A stretch of DNA of 33,441 nt from Betaproteobacteria bacterium. Its GTDB lineage: Bacteria > Pseudomonadota > Gammaproteobacteria > Burkholderiales > Burkholderiaceae_D. Below the pieces are notes generated by a model. The model did not search any database, was not told the origin of the DNA, and was given only the letters and a program-made list of their open reading frames with translations. The DNA lies in assembly GCA_013287275.1 (NCBI GenBank), contig JABDED010000019.1, positions 1-33,441 of the forward strand, read 5' to 3'. This document shows positions 6,552-15,184 of this stretch, one piece after another; position 1 is the stretch's first letter; every line of letters begins with the position of its first letter. The translations under genes and the position numbers were made by a program.

Positions 6552-8813
6552 CTACGGCTGGGCCACGGCACGGCTGCGTATGATCTCCATCAAGCTATCC
6601 ATGTCCACCGGCTTCACCAGATGGTGGTCGAAGCCTGCGGTAAAGGCCCGCTGCTTATCCGCCAGTTGCCCGTAACCGGTCAGCGCTACCAGGACGGTTT
6701 TTTGCAACGCGGGATAACTGCGCAGACGCGCCGCCACCTGGTAGCCGTCCATATCCGGCAGGCCTATGTCGATCACCGCCACATCCGGATTGGCTTCCAG
6801 CGCGCGCAAGATTCCCTGCTCGCCGTTTTCAGCCTCTATCACCCGGTGGCCATGCATATCCAGCAGCGCCGCCATCATTTCGCGCGCATCGCCGTTGTCT
6901 TCCACCAGCAGGATGCTGATCGCAGTAGCCCGGTCCATGCCTGCCGCCGATGTCGCTGCCGCTTTGCGGCCATCTTCCGACAACATGGGAAAACGCACCA
7001 GCACGGTGCTCCCCTGATTGACGCCCGCGCTGGTCACCTGGACTTCGCCGCCATGCAGTTGCACCAGTTGCCTGACCAGGTGCAGGCCTATACCGAGGCC
7101 GCCCAGCGCCTTATCGGATTGCGCCGCCCCCTGCACAAAAGCATCGAATACATGCGGCAAGAGCTCCGCCGAAATACCTATGCCGGTATCTCTGATCAAC
7201 AGCAGCGCAGTACCGGTTGCGGTTTCGGCTGTGACTTTAATGTCGATTTTCCCGCCGGCCGGCGTGAACTTGAGCGCATTGCCGACCAGATTGCTGACAA
7301 TCTGCTCGAGCCGGGTCGTATCTGCACTCACCCACGCCGGCTCAGTCTGTATGGAGATGGCGTAGGAAGCAGTGCGGCCGGTCGTATGTAGGGCGTCCAC
7401 GCAAGCATTGACCATGCGCGCCAGGTCAAGCGGCTTTTTATTCAGCGAGATTTTACCCAGGCTCATGCGGCTGAGGTCGAGCAAATCATCGACGATATGG
7501 CTCAGGTGCTTGCTTTGGCGCTCGATAATTTCTTGCGCGCGCGTGCTGTGCTTGTTGCCGTCGGCCTGCGGAGGCTGCATTCGCATCAGCTGGATGGCGC
7601 CGCTGATGGCGCTGAGCGGATTGCGCAATTCATGCCCCAGCAAAGCCAGGAACTGGTCCTTTGCCTTGTTCTGCTGCTCGGCAAACTGGCGTGCATGCTG
7701 TTCATTGCCGAGCAAGGTCTCGCGTTCCGCCTCCGCGCGTTGGCGCGATTGCAATTCCTGGCGCAGCAGGACGCCGGCACTACTCAGCGCAGCATGCAGC
7801 TTGTCTATCTCGTCAATATCGGTAACGCTTGCTGCAGGCACCTCCGCCCGGCCGATAGCGGCTGCAGACGCCGCGGCTCCCGCGATGGCCCGCACCAGGC
7901 TGCGGCTGACCAGCGCAGCTGTACCGGCGGCCGCCAGGACGGCGGCCAGCAAACCCAGTGCCGCCAGCTTGACTGCCCGCCTTGCCGACAATTCTATCTG
8001 GTCCGCCGGCGCAGCGATCGCCACCGTCCAGCCGGACAGCTCGGAATGCACAAAGACGTCATAGGCATCCACGCCCTCCAGCGTAAGATGCCGGATCTGC
8101 CCCTGCTGGGCTTCGCGCGCGGCCTTGACCAGTTCCGGCCGCGCGGCTTTGCCTATCAGATGTTCGGCGCCGCGGCTGCGGCTGATGAAGTTGCCGTCGC
8201 GATCGATGATCGCTACCGTCCAGCTCGTCGGAATATTCCCATGTGAAAATACGCGCACAAAATAGTCGGCGGCAAAAGTCTCGGTCAAAATGTATTGCAG
8301 GTCGCCCGGCAGCGATACCGGGACATTGACGGTCGTCACCAGCCTGCCGGTCAGCGGGCTCTTCAGCAGGTTGGATACATAGGTCCGGTTCCCCGCCACG
8401 CCGAGCAGCACATCCTTCAGGCCCTGGGCCGATGTCTGCGCATGCTGCAACTCGGTAGCGCTGGGCAGGGTATTGCCAAAAGGCAGCAAGGTATTGATCA
8501 ACTGCTGGCCGCGATAATTGAACAGCAGCGTCCAGGAACCGGGGCCGCGGTCGGCAGATTTGGCCTGCTCATGAAAACCGGGCATATCGCCGGAGGACAG
8601 CGCGCGCGAAGTTCCCAGCATTCGCAATGCGGCGTCGGCAGTCCCCAATTCGCCGTCGACGATCAGGGCCATGGCGCGCGCGGCTTCGCGCAAATTTTTC
8701 AGTGCGGCGTTGCGTTCCGCTTCCAGCAGCAGGTTCAGTGCAACGGCGGAAAACACGACCACAGGAAGCAAGGTTGCAGCGGCGATAAACATCAACTGGG
8801 TGCGTATCTTCAT
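6552..8813 (-). CDS. Hybrid sensor histidine kinase with C-terminal receiver (copy B)
   Basis: This 753-residue membrane sensor has a helix at about 7-30, a periplasmic Cache-like domain at about 31-275, a second helix at about 281-303 and a HAMP-like linker. HisKA carries His394 (LLGHELRNPL), the common HELRNP type. HATPase shows Asn512 (GNALKF), RDTGIG at 541-546 and GGLGIGLHLV. The receiver has Asp682 (VIDIGLPDMDG) and Lys734. I start at 8813 because GGAG lies 6 bases ahead and the membrane helix follows; the frame reaches ATG 8849. Its sensor half aligns by eye with that of copy A (start MKIRTQL/MRIRSRL; REAARAMALIVDGEL against REVVRALALVVDKEI; TSWTVAIIDRDG against SNWIGTIVDRTG). The kinase cores are of different types. 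The two genes converge with a 37-base gap. Confidence 0.88.
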   Translation of the reverse strand: MKIRTQLMFIAAATLLPVVVFSAVALNLLLEAERNAALKNLREAARAMALIVDGELGTADAALRMLGTSRALSSGDMPGFHEQAKSADRGPGSWTLLFNYRGQQLINTLLPFGNTLPSATELQHAQTSAQGLKDVLLGVAGNRTYVSNLLKSPLTGRLVTTVNVPVSLPGDLQYILTETFAADYFVRVFSHGNIPTSWTVAIIDRDGNFISRSRGAEHLIGKAARPELVKAAREAQQGQIRHLTLEGVDAYDVFVHSELSGWTVAIAAPADQIELSARRAVKLAALGLLAAVLAAAGTAALVSRSLVRAIAGAAASAAAIGRAEVPAASVTDIDEIDKLHAALSSAGVLLRQELQSRQRAEAERETLLGNEQHARQFAEQQNKAKDQFLALLGHELRNPLSAISGAIQLMRMQPPQADGNKHSTRAQEIIERQSKHLSHIVDDLLDLSRMSLGKISLNKKPLDLARMVNACVDALHTTGRTASYAISIQTEPAWVSADTTRLEQIVSNLVGNALKFTPAGGKIDIKVTAETATGTALLLIRDTGIGISAELLPHVFDAFVQGAAQSDKALGGLGIGLHLVRQLVQLHGGEVQVTSAGVNQGSTVLVRFPMLSEDGRKAAATSAAGMDRATAISILLVEDNGDAREMMAALLDMHGHRVIEAENGEQGILRALEANPDVAVIDIGLPDMDGYQVAARLRSYPALQKTVLVALTGYGQLADKQRAFTAGFDHHLVKPVDMDSLMEIIRSRAVAQP

Positions 8814-9005
8814 CTTTGCTCCGGAACGAGAGCCTGATTGTAAGCACATTCTTGCGAAATTGAGCGAAATACTGCGGATTCAAACGCGACAAGCCAAATT
8901 CCGCAGTGCGAAAATCAAGCCTGCCATGAAAACAATACGATTGAAATATGGCAACCAATACTGTTTAATGGTGGCACCAACAAAAAAACCAATTCTGGAG
9001 ACAAT

Positions 9006-10313
9006 ATGAAAGCACCCTTGGCCGCCATGACCGCCTTTGCCCTCAGCAGCGCCTGCCTGGCGCAAACCGTCCCTGCCCTGCCGGACCCGGCAGGCACAGA
9101 CCCTAAGGCGCTGGGCTGGATGCAGGGTTTTCCTCCTGCGGCAGACAAGGTCGTCACCTTCGGCAATGGCAGCTTCTACAGCTTTCCGCGCACCCGCTGG
9201 TCGTTCTCGCACATGCGCGAGCTATTGCCGACCGTGAACGTCTGGCGCGGCCCGGCTGTGCCGTCTGCACTGCCGCATGCGCTGAAAGAGCTGGATCAGC
9301 TCAGCTTCATCGACGATAAGGGCGCCAAGGCCAGTTGGGCCGACATGCTGGACCGTACCTATACGGACAGCATCATCGTGCTGCACAAGGGCCGGGTGAT
9401 CTATGAAAAATACCGCGGCAGCGCAGAACCGCAGTTGCCGCACAGCGTGTTTTCCGTCACCAAGTCGTTCATAGGCACGCTGGCCGCGATGCTGGCCGTT
9501 GAAGGCAGCCTGGATCCGTCGGCCCCGGTCACCAAATACATCCCGGAACTGAAAGACAGCGCCTACGGCGACGCCACAGTACGCCAGGTGATGGACATGA
9601 CGATAGGCGTGCAGTATTCGGAAAACTATGCCGACCCGAAAGCCGAAGTGTTCGACTATGCGCGCGCCGGCGGCATGCTGCCTGCGCCGCCGGGCTATGC
9701 CGGGCCGAAGAATTTCTACGACTTCCTGGTCAAGCTGAAAAAGGAAGGCCAGCATGACGAAGGCTTTGCCTACAAGACGGTCAATGCCGAAGTGCTGACC
9801 TGGATCATCAAGCGCGCCACCGGCAAATCGGCCGCTGCGCTGATGTCGGAAAAAATCTGGCAAAAGCTGGGCGCGGAAAACGATGCCTACTTCACCGTGG
9901 ATTCCTTAGGATCGGAATCCGGCGGCGGCGGCCTGAGCTTGCCGCTGCGCGACATGGCCCGCTTCGGCGAGATGATGCGGCTGGGCGGCAAATTCAACGG
10001 CCAGCAGGTCGTGCCGGCCTCGGTCGTTGCCGACATCCGCAAAGGCGGCGATCCGGCCAGGTTCGCCAAGGCCGGTTATCCCGATGTGCTCGGTTATGGC
10101 GCCGGCTACTCTTACCGCAATATGTGGTGGGTGTCGCATAACAAAAACGGCGTATTCGATGCGCGCGGCATCCACGGCCAGCGCATCTATATCGACCCCA
10201 AGGCGGAGCTGGTGATTGCCAAGCTCTCTTCCCACCCGGTGGCCGGCAATATGGCGAATATCCCATTGACGGATGCTGCCTTCGGTGCGCTGGCGGATTA
10301 CCTGGGCAAGTGA
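9006..10313 (+). CDS. Exported serine hydrolase, beta-lactamase (class C/NylB-like) fold
   Basis: This 435-residue protein has a cleavable signal peptide (MKAPLAAMTAFALSSACLAQ). The beta-lactamase-fold serine is Ser150 in the S-x-x-K motif FSVTKSF (Lys153). The second motif is the tyrosine at 256 (FAYKTVNAEVL), and the third-motif equivalent is GIHGQRIYIDP near 389-399. The sequence type is that of the 6-aminohexanoate-dimer hydrolase/esterase EstB group rather than a true AmpC, so an amide or ester substrate in the periplasm is more likely than antibiotic hydrolysis. GGAG just ahead of ATG 9006 fixes the start. It is divergent from kinase copy B and followed by a strong terminator. Confidence 0.85.
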   Translation: MKAPLAAMTAFALSSACLAQTVPALPDPAGTDPKALGWMQGFPPAADKVVTFGNGSFYSFPRTRWSFSHMRELLPTVNVWRGPAVPSALPHALKELDQLSFIDDKGAKASWADMLDRTYTDSIIVLHKGRVIYEKYRGSAEPQLPHSVFSVTKSFIGTLAAMLAVEGSLDPSAPVTKYIPELKDSAYGDATVRQVMDMTIGVQYSENYADPKAEVFDYARAGGMLPAPPGYAGPKNFYDFLVKLKKEGQHDEGFAYKTVNAEVLTWIIKRATGKSAAALMSEKIWQKLGAENDAYFTVDSLGSESGGGGLSLPLRDMARFGEMMRLGGKFNGQQVVPASVVADIRKGGDPARFAKAGYPDVLGYGAGYSYRNMWWVSHNKNGVFDARGIHGQRIYIDPKAELVIAKLSSHPVAGNMANIPLTDAAFGALADYLGK

Positions 10314-10318
10314 ATAAA

Positions 10319-10350
10319 AAAAACCCTGCACGATGGTGTGCAGGGTTTTT
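10319..10350 (+). terminator. Rho-independent terminator after the serine hydrolase gene
   Basis: A-tract then CCCTGCAC, loop GATGGT, GTGCAGGG and a T-tract. It is a perfect 8-bp GC-rich stem extended by A-T pairs on both sides, starting 6 bases after the stop codon. The A-tract means it could also work from the opposite side for the PEP-CTERM gene. Confidence 0.9.
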
Positions 10351-10432
10351 CATTTTTTGTAGATATCGCCATTTTTTCCAAATGGCTCTTGGTGCTTTAT
10401 CCAGCGCTGGCCGGATAAGTTCATTCAAATAA

Positions 10433-11035
10433 TCATTTTTGCTTGCGCTTGCGGCCGGCTGCCAGGCCGAACAGGCCGAGGCCCAGCAATGCCAGCGAAG
10501 TTGGCTCAGGTACCGAATTGACGGTGGCTGTGAAATAGACGGTATTGAAGTCATTACCGCTGTTGCTGACATAGTTCCACAACCAGGTTGGGCTGCTGCT
10601 ACCGTAACCGGAAACGGTAAACCATGGGCTCGTGCCCAAATTGCCTTCGCCCGCCGCCGCAGAGTAGGCATTGCCAAAACCGCTCGTGTTTTGCTTCCAG
10701 TCGGTCGTGTTGGTCAACAGGTTTTGTGTACCGTTGTCGAAAACAAATGCCGAGTCATCCAGTGTGAACGCACCCAGGAAACCGCCAGGGCCGCCCTGGT
10801 TGGTAGCGACCAGATGGATGTAATTGGTCGTGCCTGCCGTCAGCGCAGTATTGAAGTTATAAGTATGCGTCCAGTCGGTACCGGAACCGACAAAATTACC
10901 CAAAGCTGAATCGCTGGTGCTGACATAGATCGAAAAAACATTATCTACGTTGGTGGTGATACCCAAAGTCGTCGCGGAAGCGGAACCAGCAAAGCCTGCA
11001 GCCAACAACAGGGAAAGGGCGATTTTCTTCATCAT
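10433..11035 (-). CDS. PEP-CTERM domain exported protein
   Basis: This is a protein of about 200 residues with a signal peptide (MMKKIALSLLLAAGFAGSASA) and a C-terminal PEP-CTERM sorting signal. The signal consists of VPEP at 175-178, a hydrophobic helix (LALLGLGLFGLAA) and the basic tail GRKRKQK. Family knowledge: this tag is recognised by an exosortase (EpsH/XrtA-type) in bacteria that export exopolysaccharide, and the tagged proteins go to the surface or matrix. The body is rich in Thr, Asn, Gly and Ser and low in charge, as in other PEP-CTERM cargo; its own role is unknown. No exosortase gene is in the window. The frame reaches 11068, but the ATG pair at 11035/11032 directly precedes the signal peptide. 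Its promoter appears to be sigma-54 type. Confidence 0.9.
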   Translation of the reverse strand: MMKKIALSLLLAAGFAGSASATTLGITTNVDNVFSIYVSTSDSALGNFVGSGTDWTHTYNFNTALTAGTTNYIHLVATNQGGPGGFLGAFTLDDSAFVFDNGTQNLLTNTTDWKQNTSGFGNAYSAAAGEGNLGTSPWFTVSGYGSSSPTWLWNYVSNSGNDFNTVYFTATVNSVPEPTSLALLGLGLFGLAAGRKRKQK

Positions 11036-11073
11036 GATGATTTTCCAGAAAAGATTGATTGATGGCAATTAAT

Positions 11074-11090
11074 AAGCAACTACCGTGCCT
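11074..11090 (-). promoter_or_regulatory. Sigma-54 promoter of the PEP-CTERM gene
   Basis: On the minus strand the sequence reads AGGCACGGTAGTTGCTT, matching GGCACG-N4-TTGCT with correct -24/-12 spacing; only the base before GG differs from the consensus TGGCAC. Transcription would start near 11065, about 30 bases before the ATG. PEP-CTERM genes are known to sit in PrsR/PrsK-sigma-54 regulons in related bacteria. Confidence 0.75.
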
Positions 11091-11132
11091 AAAAATAAAA
11101 ATCAATAATTTCAATGAGTTAGAGAAACAATA

Positions 11133-11146
11133 TTTCCATATGGAAA
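11133..11146. promoter_or_regulatory. Candidate enhancer site, perfect palindrome upstream of the sigma-54 promoter
   Basis: TTTCCATATGGAAA is a perfect 14-bp palindrome about 70-80 bases upstream of the predicted transcription start. That is the usual position for an upstream activator such as a PrsR-like enhancer-binding protein. It lies in an AT-rich stretch (11069-11280). The role is inferred from symmetry and spacing only. Confidence 0.35.
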
Positions 11147-11329
11147 AAATATGTAAAATTTTCCGACAAATATCGATAGTAAAAATGTTCGATTAGTAAC
11201 AATATATGAATTATTTAATTCACAAATTCTGAATCAATCATGAATATTTACCGCATTGATGCTTGAATATATAAATCCTATTCTGTGTTCACTGGCGCTG
11301 CCAGCGCCATCCACAACCAGGAGAACACC

Positions 11330-12301
11330 ATGAACCAAGCAAGCAATCCATTCCGCCGTAGGCTGTTGCGCGGCATTTTGACAGCCGTCGCGGCGATCAG
11401 CCTCGGCCTTTCCGCCGGCGCGCAGGCGCAGACCGCGGAAATCACGCCGACCACGGCCGGCTTCAGCGCCCACGACGCCAGGGTCAACGGCGTGCAGTTG
11501 CATTACCAGATCAGCGGCAAAGGCAGCCCTGTCGTACTGCTGCACGGCTATACCGACACCGGCTATATGTGGTCGCCCGTAATGCCCGACCTGGCAAAGA
11601 ACCACACCGTCATCGTGCCCGACCTGCGCGGCGCCGGCGCCTCCGAAAAACCGGAGGGCGGCTATGACAAGAAAACCATGGCACAAGACATCCACGCGCT
11701 GGTGCAGTCTCTGGGCTACCAGCACGCGACCATCGTCGGCCACGATATCGGCCTGATGGTGGCTTATGCATATGCGGCGCAATATCCGCAGGAGACCGAT
11801 CGCCTGGTCCTGATGGATGCCTTCCTGCCTGGCATAGGCAACTGGAAGGACATGTGGCTGCTGCGCGACCTGTGGCATTTCCACTTCTATGGCGAAACGC
11901 CGCTGGCGCTGGTGCAAGGCCGCGAGCGCATCTACTTTGAACATTTCTGGAACGATTTCGCCGCCGACCGCAAGCACTCGGTGCCGGAAGCCAACCGCCG
12001 CATCTATGCAGCAGCCTATGCGCAACCGGGCGGCATGCGCGCCGGCTTTGAATACTTCCGCAATTTTGAAAAAGATGCGCAAGACTTCCAGCAACTGGGA
12101 CAAACCAAGCTGAGCATGCCCGTGCTAGTCATCTCCGGTGAAAAATCCGGCGGTACCTTCCTGATCGACCAGGTCAAACTGGTGGCCAACGACGTCGACG
12201 GCAAGGTAATTCCCGGCTCCGGCCACTGGCTGATCGAAGAAGCGCCTGAGAAAGTAATACCGCTGTTGAAAGACTTCATCAATCAAGGCCCTGTAAGATA
12301 A
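11330..12301 (+). CDS. Exported alpha/beta hydrolase with Asp nucleophile (epoxide hydrolase/dehalogenase-like)
   Basis: This 323-residue protein starts with a twin-arginine-like signal (NPFRRRLLRG, hydrophobic stretch, AGAQAQ; cleavage near residue 33). The alpha/beta-hydrolase core shows the oxyanion motif LLHGYTDTGYMW (HG at 72-73) and DLRGAGASEKP. The nucleophile elbow is GHDIG with Asp139 instead of the Ser of esterases, and the catalytic histidine is His299 (GSGHWLIEEAPE). An Asp nucleophile in GHDxG is characteristic of epoxide hydrolases and haloalkane/fluoroacetate dehalogenases, so hydrolysis of an epoxide or carbon-halogen bond in the periplasm is the best guess. AGGAG at 11319-11323 supports ATG 11330. 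Monocistronic, with a terminator behind. Confidence 0.85.
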   Translation: MNQASNPFRRRLLRGILTAVAAISLGLSAGAQAQTAEITPTTAGFSAHDARVNGVQLHYQISGKGSPVVLLHGYTDTGYMWSPVMPDLAKNHTVIVPDLRGAGASEKPEGGYDKKTMAQDIHALVQSLGYQHATIVGHDIGLMVAYAYAAQYPQETDRLVLMDAFLPGIGNWKDMWLLRDLWHFHFYGETPLALVQGRERIYFEHFWNDFAADRKHSVPEANRRIYAAAYAQPGGMRAGFEYFRNFEKDAQDFQQLGQTKLSMPVLVISGEKSGGTFLIDQVKLVANDVDGKVIPGSGHWLIEEAPEKVIPLLKDFINQGPVR

Positions 12302-12317
12302 GCAGTAGCTATATCCC

Positions 12318-12392
12318 CCTTCCCACGTGCCGGATCCGCTGCAAGTTCAGCATTGATGTCAGCGCCGGCAGCGGGAAGGCGGTCGTTTTTTT
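12318..12392 (+). terminator. Terminator-like stem-loop between the alpha/beta hydrolase and LysR genes
   Basis: CCTTCCC at 12318-12324 pairs with GGGAAGG at 12373-12379. Inside, GCCGG pairs with CCGGC. A run of seven T follows at 12386-12392. The stem is long and interrupted but has both a GC-rich base and a U-tract. Confidence 0.55.
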
Positions 12393-12434
12393 CTGCCGCA
12401 TCGCATAGTCCCCATAGCCCTCTAGTAACCCCTG

Positions 12435-13343
12435 TCAAAGCTCATCCAGTTGCGCAAACCTGACAGCCAGGTGATCAATCAATTTGCGGACCGAGGGCAG
12501 CAAGCCGCGCCGGGAAGGAAACACCGCATGGATGGTTCCCCCCTTGGGCGCCCAATCCGGCACCAGGATAGTCAGCAAACCTTGCTTGAGCTCATCGGTA
12601 ATCATCATCGTGGGTAGCTGCACTATCCCCACCCCCGCGACCGCCGCCGTCCGCAATGCAATCATATCTTCCGTGACCATGCGTGGCGTGTGCTGGATCG
12701 CGGCAATTGCACCGTCCGGGCCGTCCAGATGCCATATATGCTGAAGCTGGGGCACACCCCACTCCAGGGTAGGCAGGCCGCTCAAGTCTGCCGGCACTTG
12801 TGGAACAGAAAATTTGCCGAGCAAAGCTGGGCTGGCGGTAACACACCAGCGCCGCGTGCTCAGCACTTTCATGACCAGATCACTGTCTTTCAATGGCGGA
12901 ACGCGCACGCGGATCGCCACGTCGATGCCTTCCGCCACCGCATCGATACTGCGATTTGTTGCTTCCAGATGCAGGGTGACCAGGGGATTTTCGGCCATGA
13001 ACTCGGCCAGCATGCCGCCGACCCGGGTATGCAGCAATGCGATGGGACAAGTGATGCGAACCACGCCGCGCGGTTCGGCGCGCGTCATGTCAACCGCCTC
13101 CTGGGCCGCCTCGGCTTCTATCAGCATCGCCTTGCAATGCGTGTAATAGCTTTGCCCAATCTCGGTCACAGAGAAATGCCGGGTTGAACGCTGCAACAGA
13201 CGTACCCCTAGCCGCTCCTCCAGCAAGGAAATACGCCGGCTCAGCTTGGATTTCGGCACCCCCAAGTCCCGGCTGGCGGGAGCGAAACCCAGATGTTCAA
13301 CCACCCGGGCAAAGTAAAAAAGATCGTTGAGGTCTTGTTGCAT
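12435..13343 (-). CDS. LysR-family transcriptional regulator
   Basis: This 302-residue regulator has the usual LysR architecture. The N-terminal winged helix has DLNDLFYFARVVEHLGFAPASRDLGVPKSKLSRRISLLEERLGVRLLQRSTR at residues 4-55 (seen as separate conserved blocks), followed by the substrate-binding fold with DVAIRVRVPP near residue 149. The alanine-to-serine/proline variant of the recognition helix (PKSKLSRRI) is typical of the AaeR/DmlR-type group. It is divergent from pirin. A perfect inverted repeat lies just upstream of its start codon, so it very likely controls the pirin gene and itself. The ligand is unknown. Confidence 0.9.
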   Translation of the reverse strand: MQQDLNDLFYFARVVEHLGFAPASRDLGVPKSKLSRRISLLEERLGVRLLQRSTRHFSVTEIGQSYYTHCKAMLIEAEAAQEAVDMTRAEPRGVVRITCPIALLHTRVGGMLAEFMAENPLVTLHLEATNRSIDAVAEGIDVAIRVRVPPLKDSDLVMKVLSTRRWCVTASPALLGKFSVPQVPADLSGLPTLEWGVPQLQHIWHLDGPDGAIAAIQHTPRMVTEDMIALRTAAVAGVGIVQLPTMMITDELKQGLLTILVPDWAPKGGTIHAVFPSRRGLLPSVRKLIDHLAVRFAQLDEL

Positions 13344-13351
13344 GTCAGGCC

Positions 13352-13375
13352 CAGTGTTCTATCAGTGGAACACTG
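13352..13375. promoter_or_regulatory. LysR operator candidate between lysR and pirin
   Basis: CAGTGTTC (13352-13359) and GAACACTG (13368-13375) are perfect complements separated by 8 bases. The inner GTTC-N8-GAAC has the size and symmetry of a LysR recognition site. It begins 9 bases upstream of the LysR start codon, and TATAGA at about 13378-13383 could be the -10 of the rightward pirin promoter. Confidence 0.65.
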
Positions 13376-13470
13376 AGTATAGATTCTGCCGCCTACCGCT
13401 GCAACTTGTTCAGAACTACCATGTATTTCAACGCAGGCCGGCATATGCCGCTGCAAACAAGGAGTTGGTA

Positions 13471-14346
13471 ATGAAGAAAGTTCTCGGCGTCTACAGCAGT
13501 TCCCGCTCGCATTGGGTCGGCGACGGTTTTCCGGTTCGCACCCTGTTCTCCCACCAAACCCATGGACAGCATGTCAGCCCCTTTCTGATGCTGGACTATG
13601 CCGGGCCGGCCCAGTTCCCTCCGGCATCGCAGCCGCGTGGCGTCGGCCAGCATCCGCACCGCGGCTTCGAGACGGTGACCATCGTCTATCAGGGCGAAGT
13701 GGAACATCTCGATTCCACCGGCAGCGGCGGCATCATCGGTCCCGGAGATGTGCAATGGATGACTGCCGCATCCGGCATCCTGCACGAAGAGTTTCACTCC
13801 AGGGAGTTTACGCAAAACGGCGGCACGCTGGAAATGGTCCAGCTATGGGTCAACCTGCCGGCCAAAGACAAGATGTCCGCTCCCGGCTACCAGTCGATAT
13901 TGAACCGTGACATCCCCTGCCTGCCCTTACCCGACAAGGCCGGCCAGGTTCGCGTGATCGCCGGGCAATTCCACGGGCAGCCCGGCCCGACACGGACCTT
14001 CACGCCCATGGATGTCTGGGACCTGCGCCTGAACCAGGGCAGCGTTACCAGGCTCACGCAGGTCGAGGGCCGCAATACCTTGCTGCTTGTGCTGCGCGGC
14101 ACCGTAAAGGTCAACGGCGAGCATACCGCTCACGAAGCGCAACTGGTCGTGCTGGACCGCGAAGGCACGGAACTGACGCTGGAAGCCGGCACCGATGCCA
14201 CCGTCTTGCTGCTGAGCGGGGATGCGATTGACGAGCCGGTAGCCTCCTATGGTCCGTTCGTGATGAATACGGATGCAGAAATCCAGCAGGCGTTTGCCGA
14301 TTTCAACAACGGCCGCTTCGGCCGGATAGCCGCCGAAGCTGGCTGA
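13471..14346 (+). CDS. Pirin-family protein (bicupin)
   Basis: This 291-residue pirin-like bicupin has intact N-terminal metal ligands: His61 and His63 in QHPHRGFETV, His105 and Glu107 in GILHEEFHS. These correspond to the four ligands of human pirin and E. coli YhhW. Bacterial pirins bind iron or other divalent metal; some show quercetinase activity and others act as redox-linked regulators. The C-terminal cupin (YGPFVMNTDAEIQQAFADFNNGRFG) is the usual pirin C-terminal region. The frame extends upstream to 13327, but ATG 13471 has AAGGAG at 13459-13464. It is divergent from LysR and is followed on the same strand by two isochorismatase-fold hydrolases, an arrangement that recurs in Proteobacteria. 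Confidence 0.9.
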   Translation: MKKVLGVYSSSRSHWVGDGFPVRTLFSHQTHGQHVSPFLMLDYAGPAQFPPASQPRGVGQHPHRGFETVTIVYQGEVEHLDSTGSGGIIGPGDVQWMTAASGILHEEFHSREFTQNGGTLEMVQLWVNLPAKDKMSAPGYQSILNRDIPCLPLPDKAGQVRVIAGQFHGQPGPTRTFTPMDVWDLRLNQGSVTRLTQVEGRNTLLLVLRGTVKVNGEHTAHEAQLVVLDREGTELTLEAGTDATVLLLSGDAIDEPVASYGPFVMNTDAEIQQAFADFNNGRFGRIAAEAG

Positions 14347-14406
14347 GGCGCCAGTCGCATCCGGCTGGCTGTTCAGTAAAGTCAAGAAATGGGCCTTCAC
14401 CATAAT

Positions 14407-14422
14407 TGGTGGAGGTCCACCA
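14407..14422. promoter_or_regulatory. Palindrome upstream of the first isochorismatase-fold gene
   Basis: TGGTGGA-GG-TCCACCA is a perfect inverted repeat in the 141-base gap between pirin and the next gene. It could be an operator or a small hairpin in a read-through transcript; there is no T-tract. It does not match the LysR operator at 13352. Confidence 0.3.
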
Positions 14423-14487
14423 GGGTACTGCCCTGATTGTTTGCACGCTTGCCGTGTATTTGCACCACAACCACAAGGAGTATTTAT

Positions 14488-15177
14488 ATGGGTATCCCAA
14501 ACACCATTGCTAATTTCAACGGCGCCCGCCCGGTCATCGATCCGGCCGACGCAGCCATGTTGCTGATCGACCACCAGAGCGGGCTGTTCCAGACCATCAA
14601 CGACATGCCGATGCCTAAGCTGCGGGCCCACGCCGCCGCGCTGGCAAAGATGGCGACGCTATGCAAGATCCCGGTGATCACCACGGCATCGGTGCCGCAA
14701 GGACCAAACGGCCCGCTGATCCCGGAAATCCATGAAAACGCACCGCATGCGCAATACGTGGCGCGCAAGGGCGAAATCAATGCCTGGGACAACCCGGACT
14801 TTGTCGCCGCGGTCAAGGCCACCGGCCGCAAGACGCTGATCATCGCCGGCACGATCACCAGCGTCTGCATGGCCTTTCCGGCCATCAGCGCGGTGTATGA
14901 GGGTTACAAGGTATTTGCGGTCGTCGACGCCTCCGGTACCTATTCGAAGATGGCGCAGGAAATCACGCTGGCGCGCGTGGTCCAGGCAGGCGTGATACCG
15001 ATGGATACCGCCGCGGTGGCGTCGGAGCTGCAAAAGACCTGGAACCGCGACGACGCGCTGCAATGGGCCGAGGTGTACACCAAGATATTCCCTGAGTATC
15101 AACTGCTGATCGAGAGTTACACGAAGGCGCAGGAAGTAGCCACGCAGAACGAAAAGCTGGATTCGGCCCGCAAATGA
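14488..15177 (+). CDS. Isochorismatase-fold hydrolase, YcaC-like
   Basis: This 229-residue cysteine hydrolase of the isochorismatase superfamily has the catalytic triad Asp28 ([11 protein letters not shown]), Lys94 (ARKGEINAW) and Cys127 ([12 protein letters not shown]). The preceding cis-peptide region is GTITS. The sequence type is YcaC, whose true substrate is not settled in the family; amide or imide hydrolysis is the general reaction. The C-terminal extension ([26 protein letters not shown]) is longer than in minimal family members. ATG 14488 has AAGGAG at 14475-14480. It lies between pirin and a second isochorismatase-fold gene on the same strand, so it is probably co-regulated by the LysR protein. 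Confidence 0.9.
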   Translation: MGIPNTIANFNGARPVIDPADAAMLLIDHQSGLFQTINDMPMPKLRAHAAALAKMATLCKIPVITTASVPQGPNGPLIPEIHENAPHAQYVARKGEINAWDNPDFVAAVKATGRKTLIIAGTITSVCMAFPAISAVYEGYKVFAVVDASGTYSKMAQEITLARVVQAGVIPMDTAAVASELQKTWNRDDALQWAEVYTKIFPEYQLLIESYTKAQEVATQNEKLDSARK

Positions 15178-15184
15178 AGCTGCG

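Noticed and set aside
9006-10313. Antibiotic-resistance beta-lactamase
   Set aside because: The S-x-x-K fold is present, but the other motifs match the EstB/6-aminohexanoate-dimer hydrolase group and there is no AmpC YxN or KTG.
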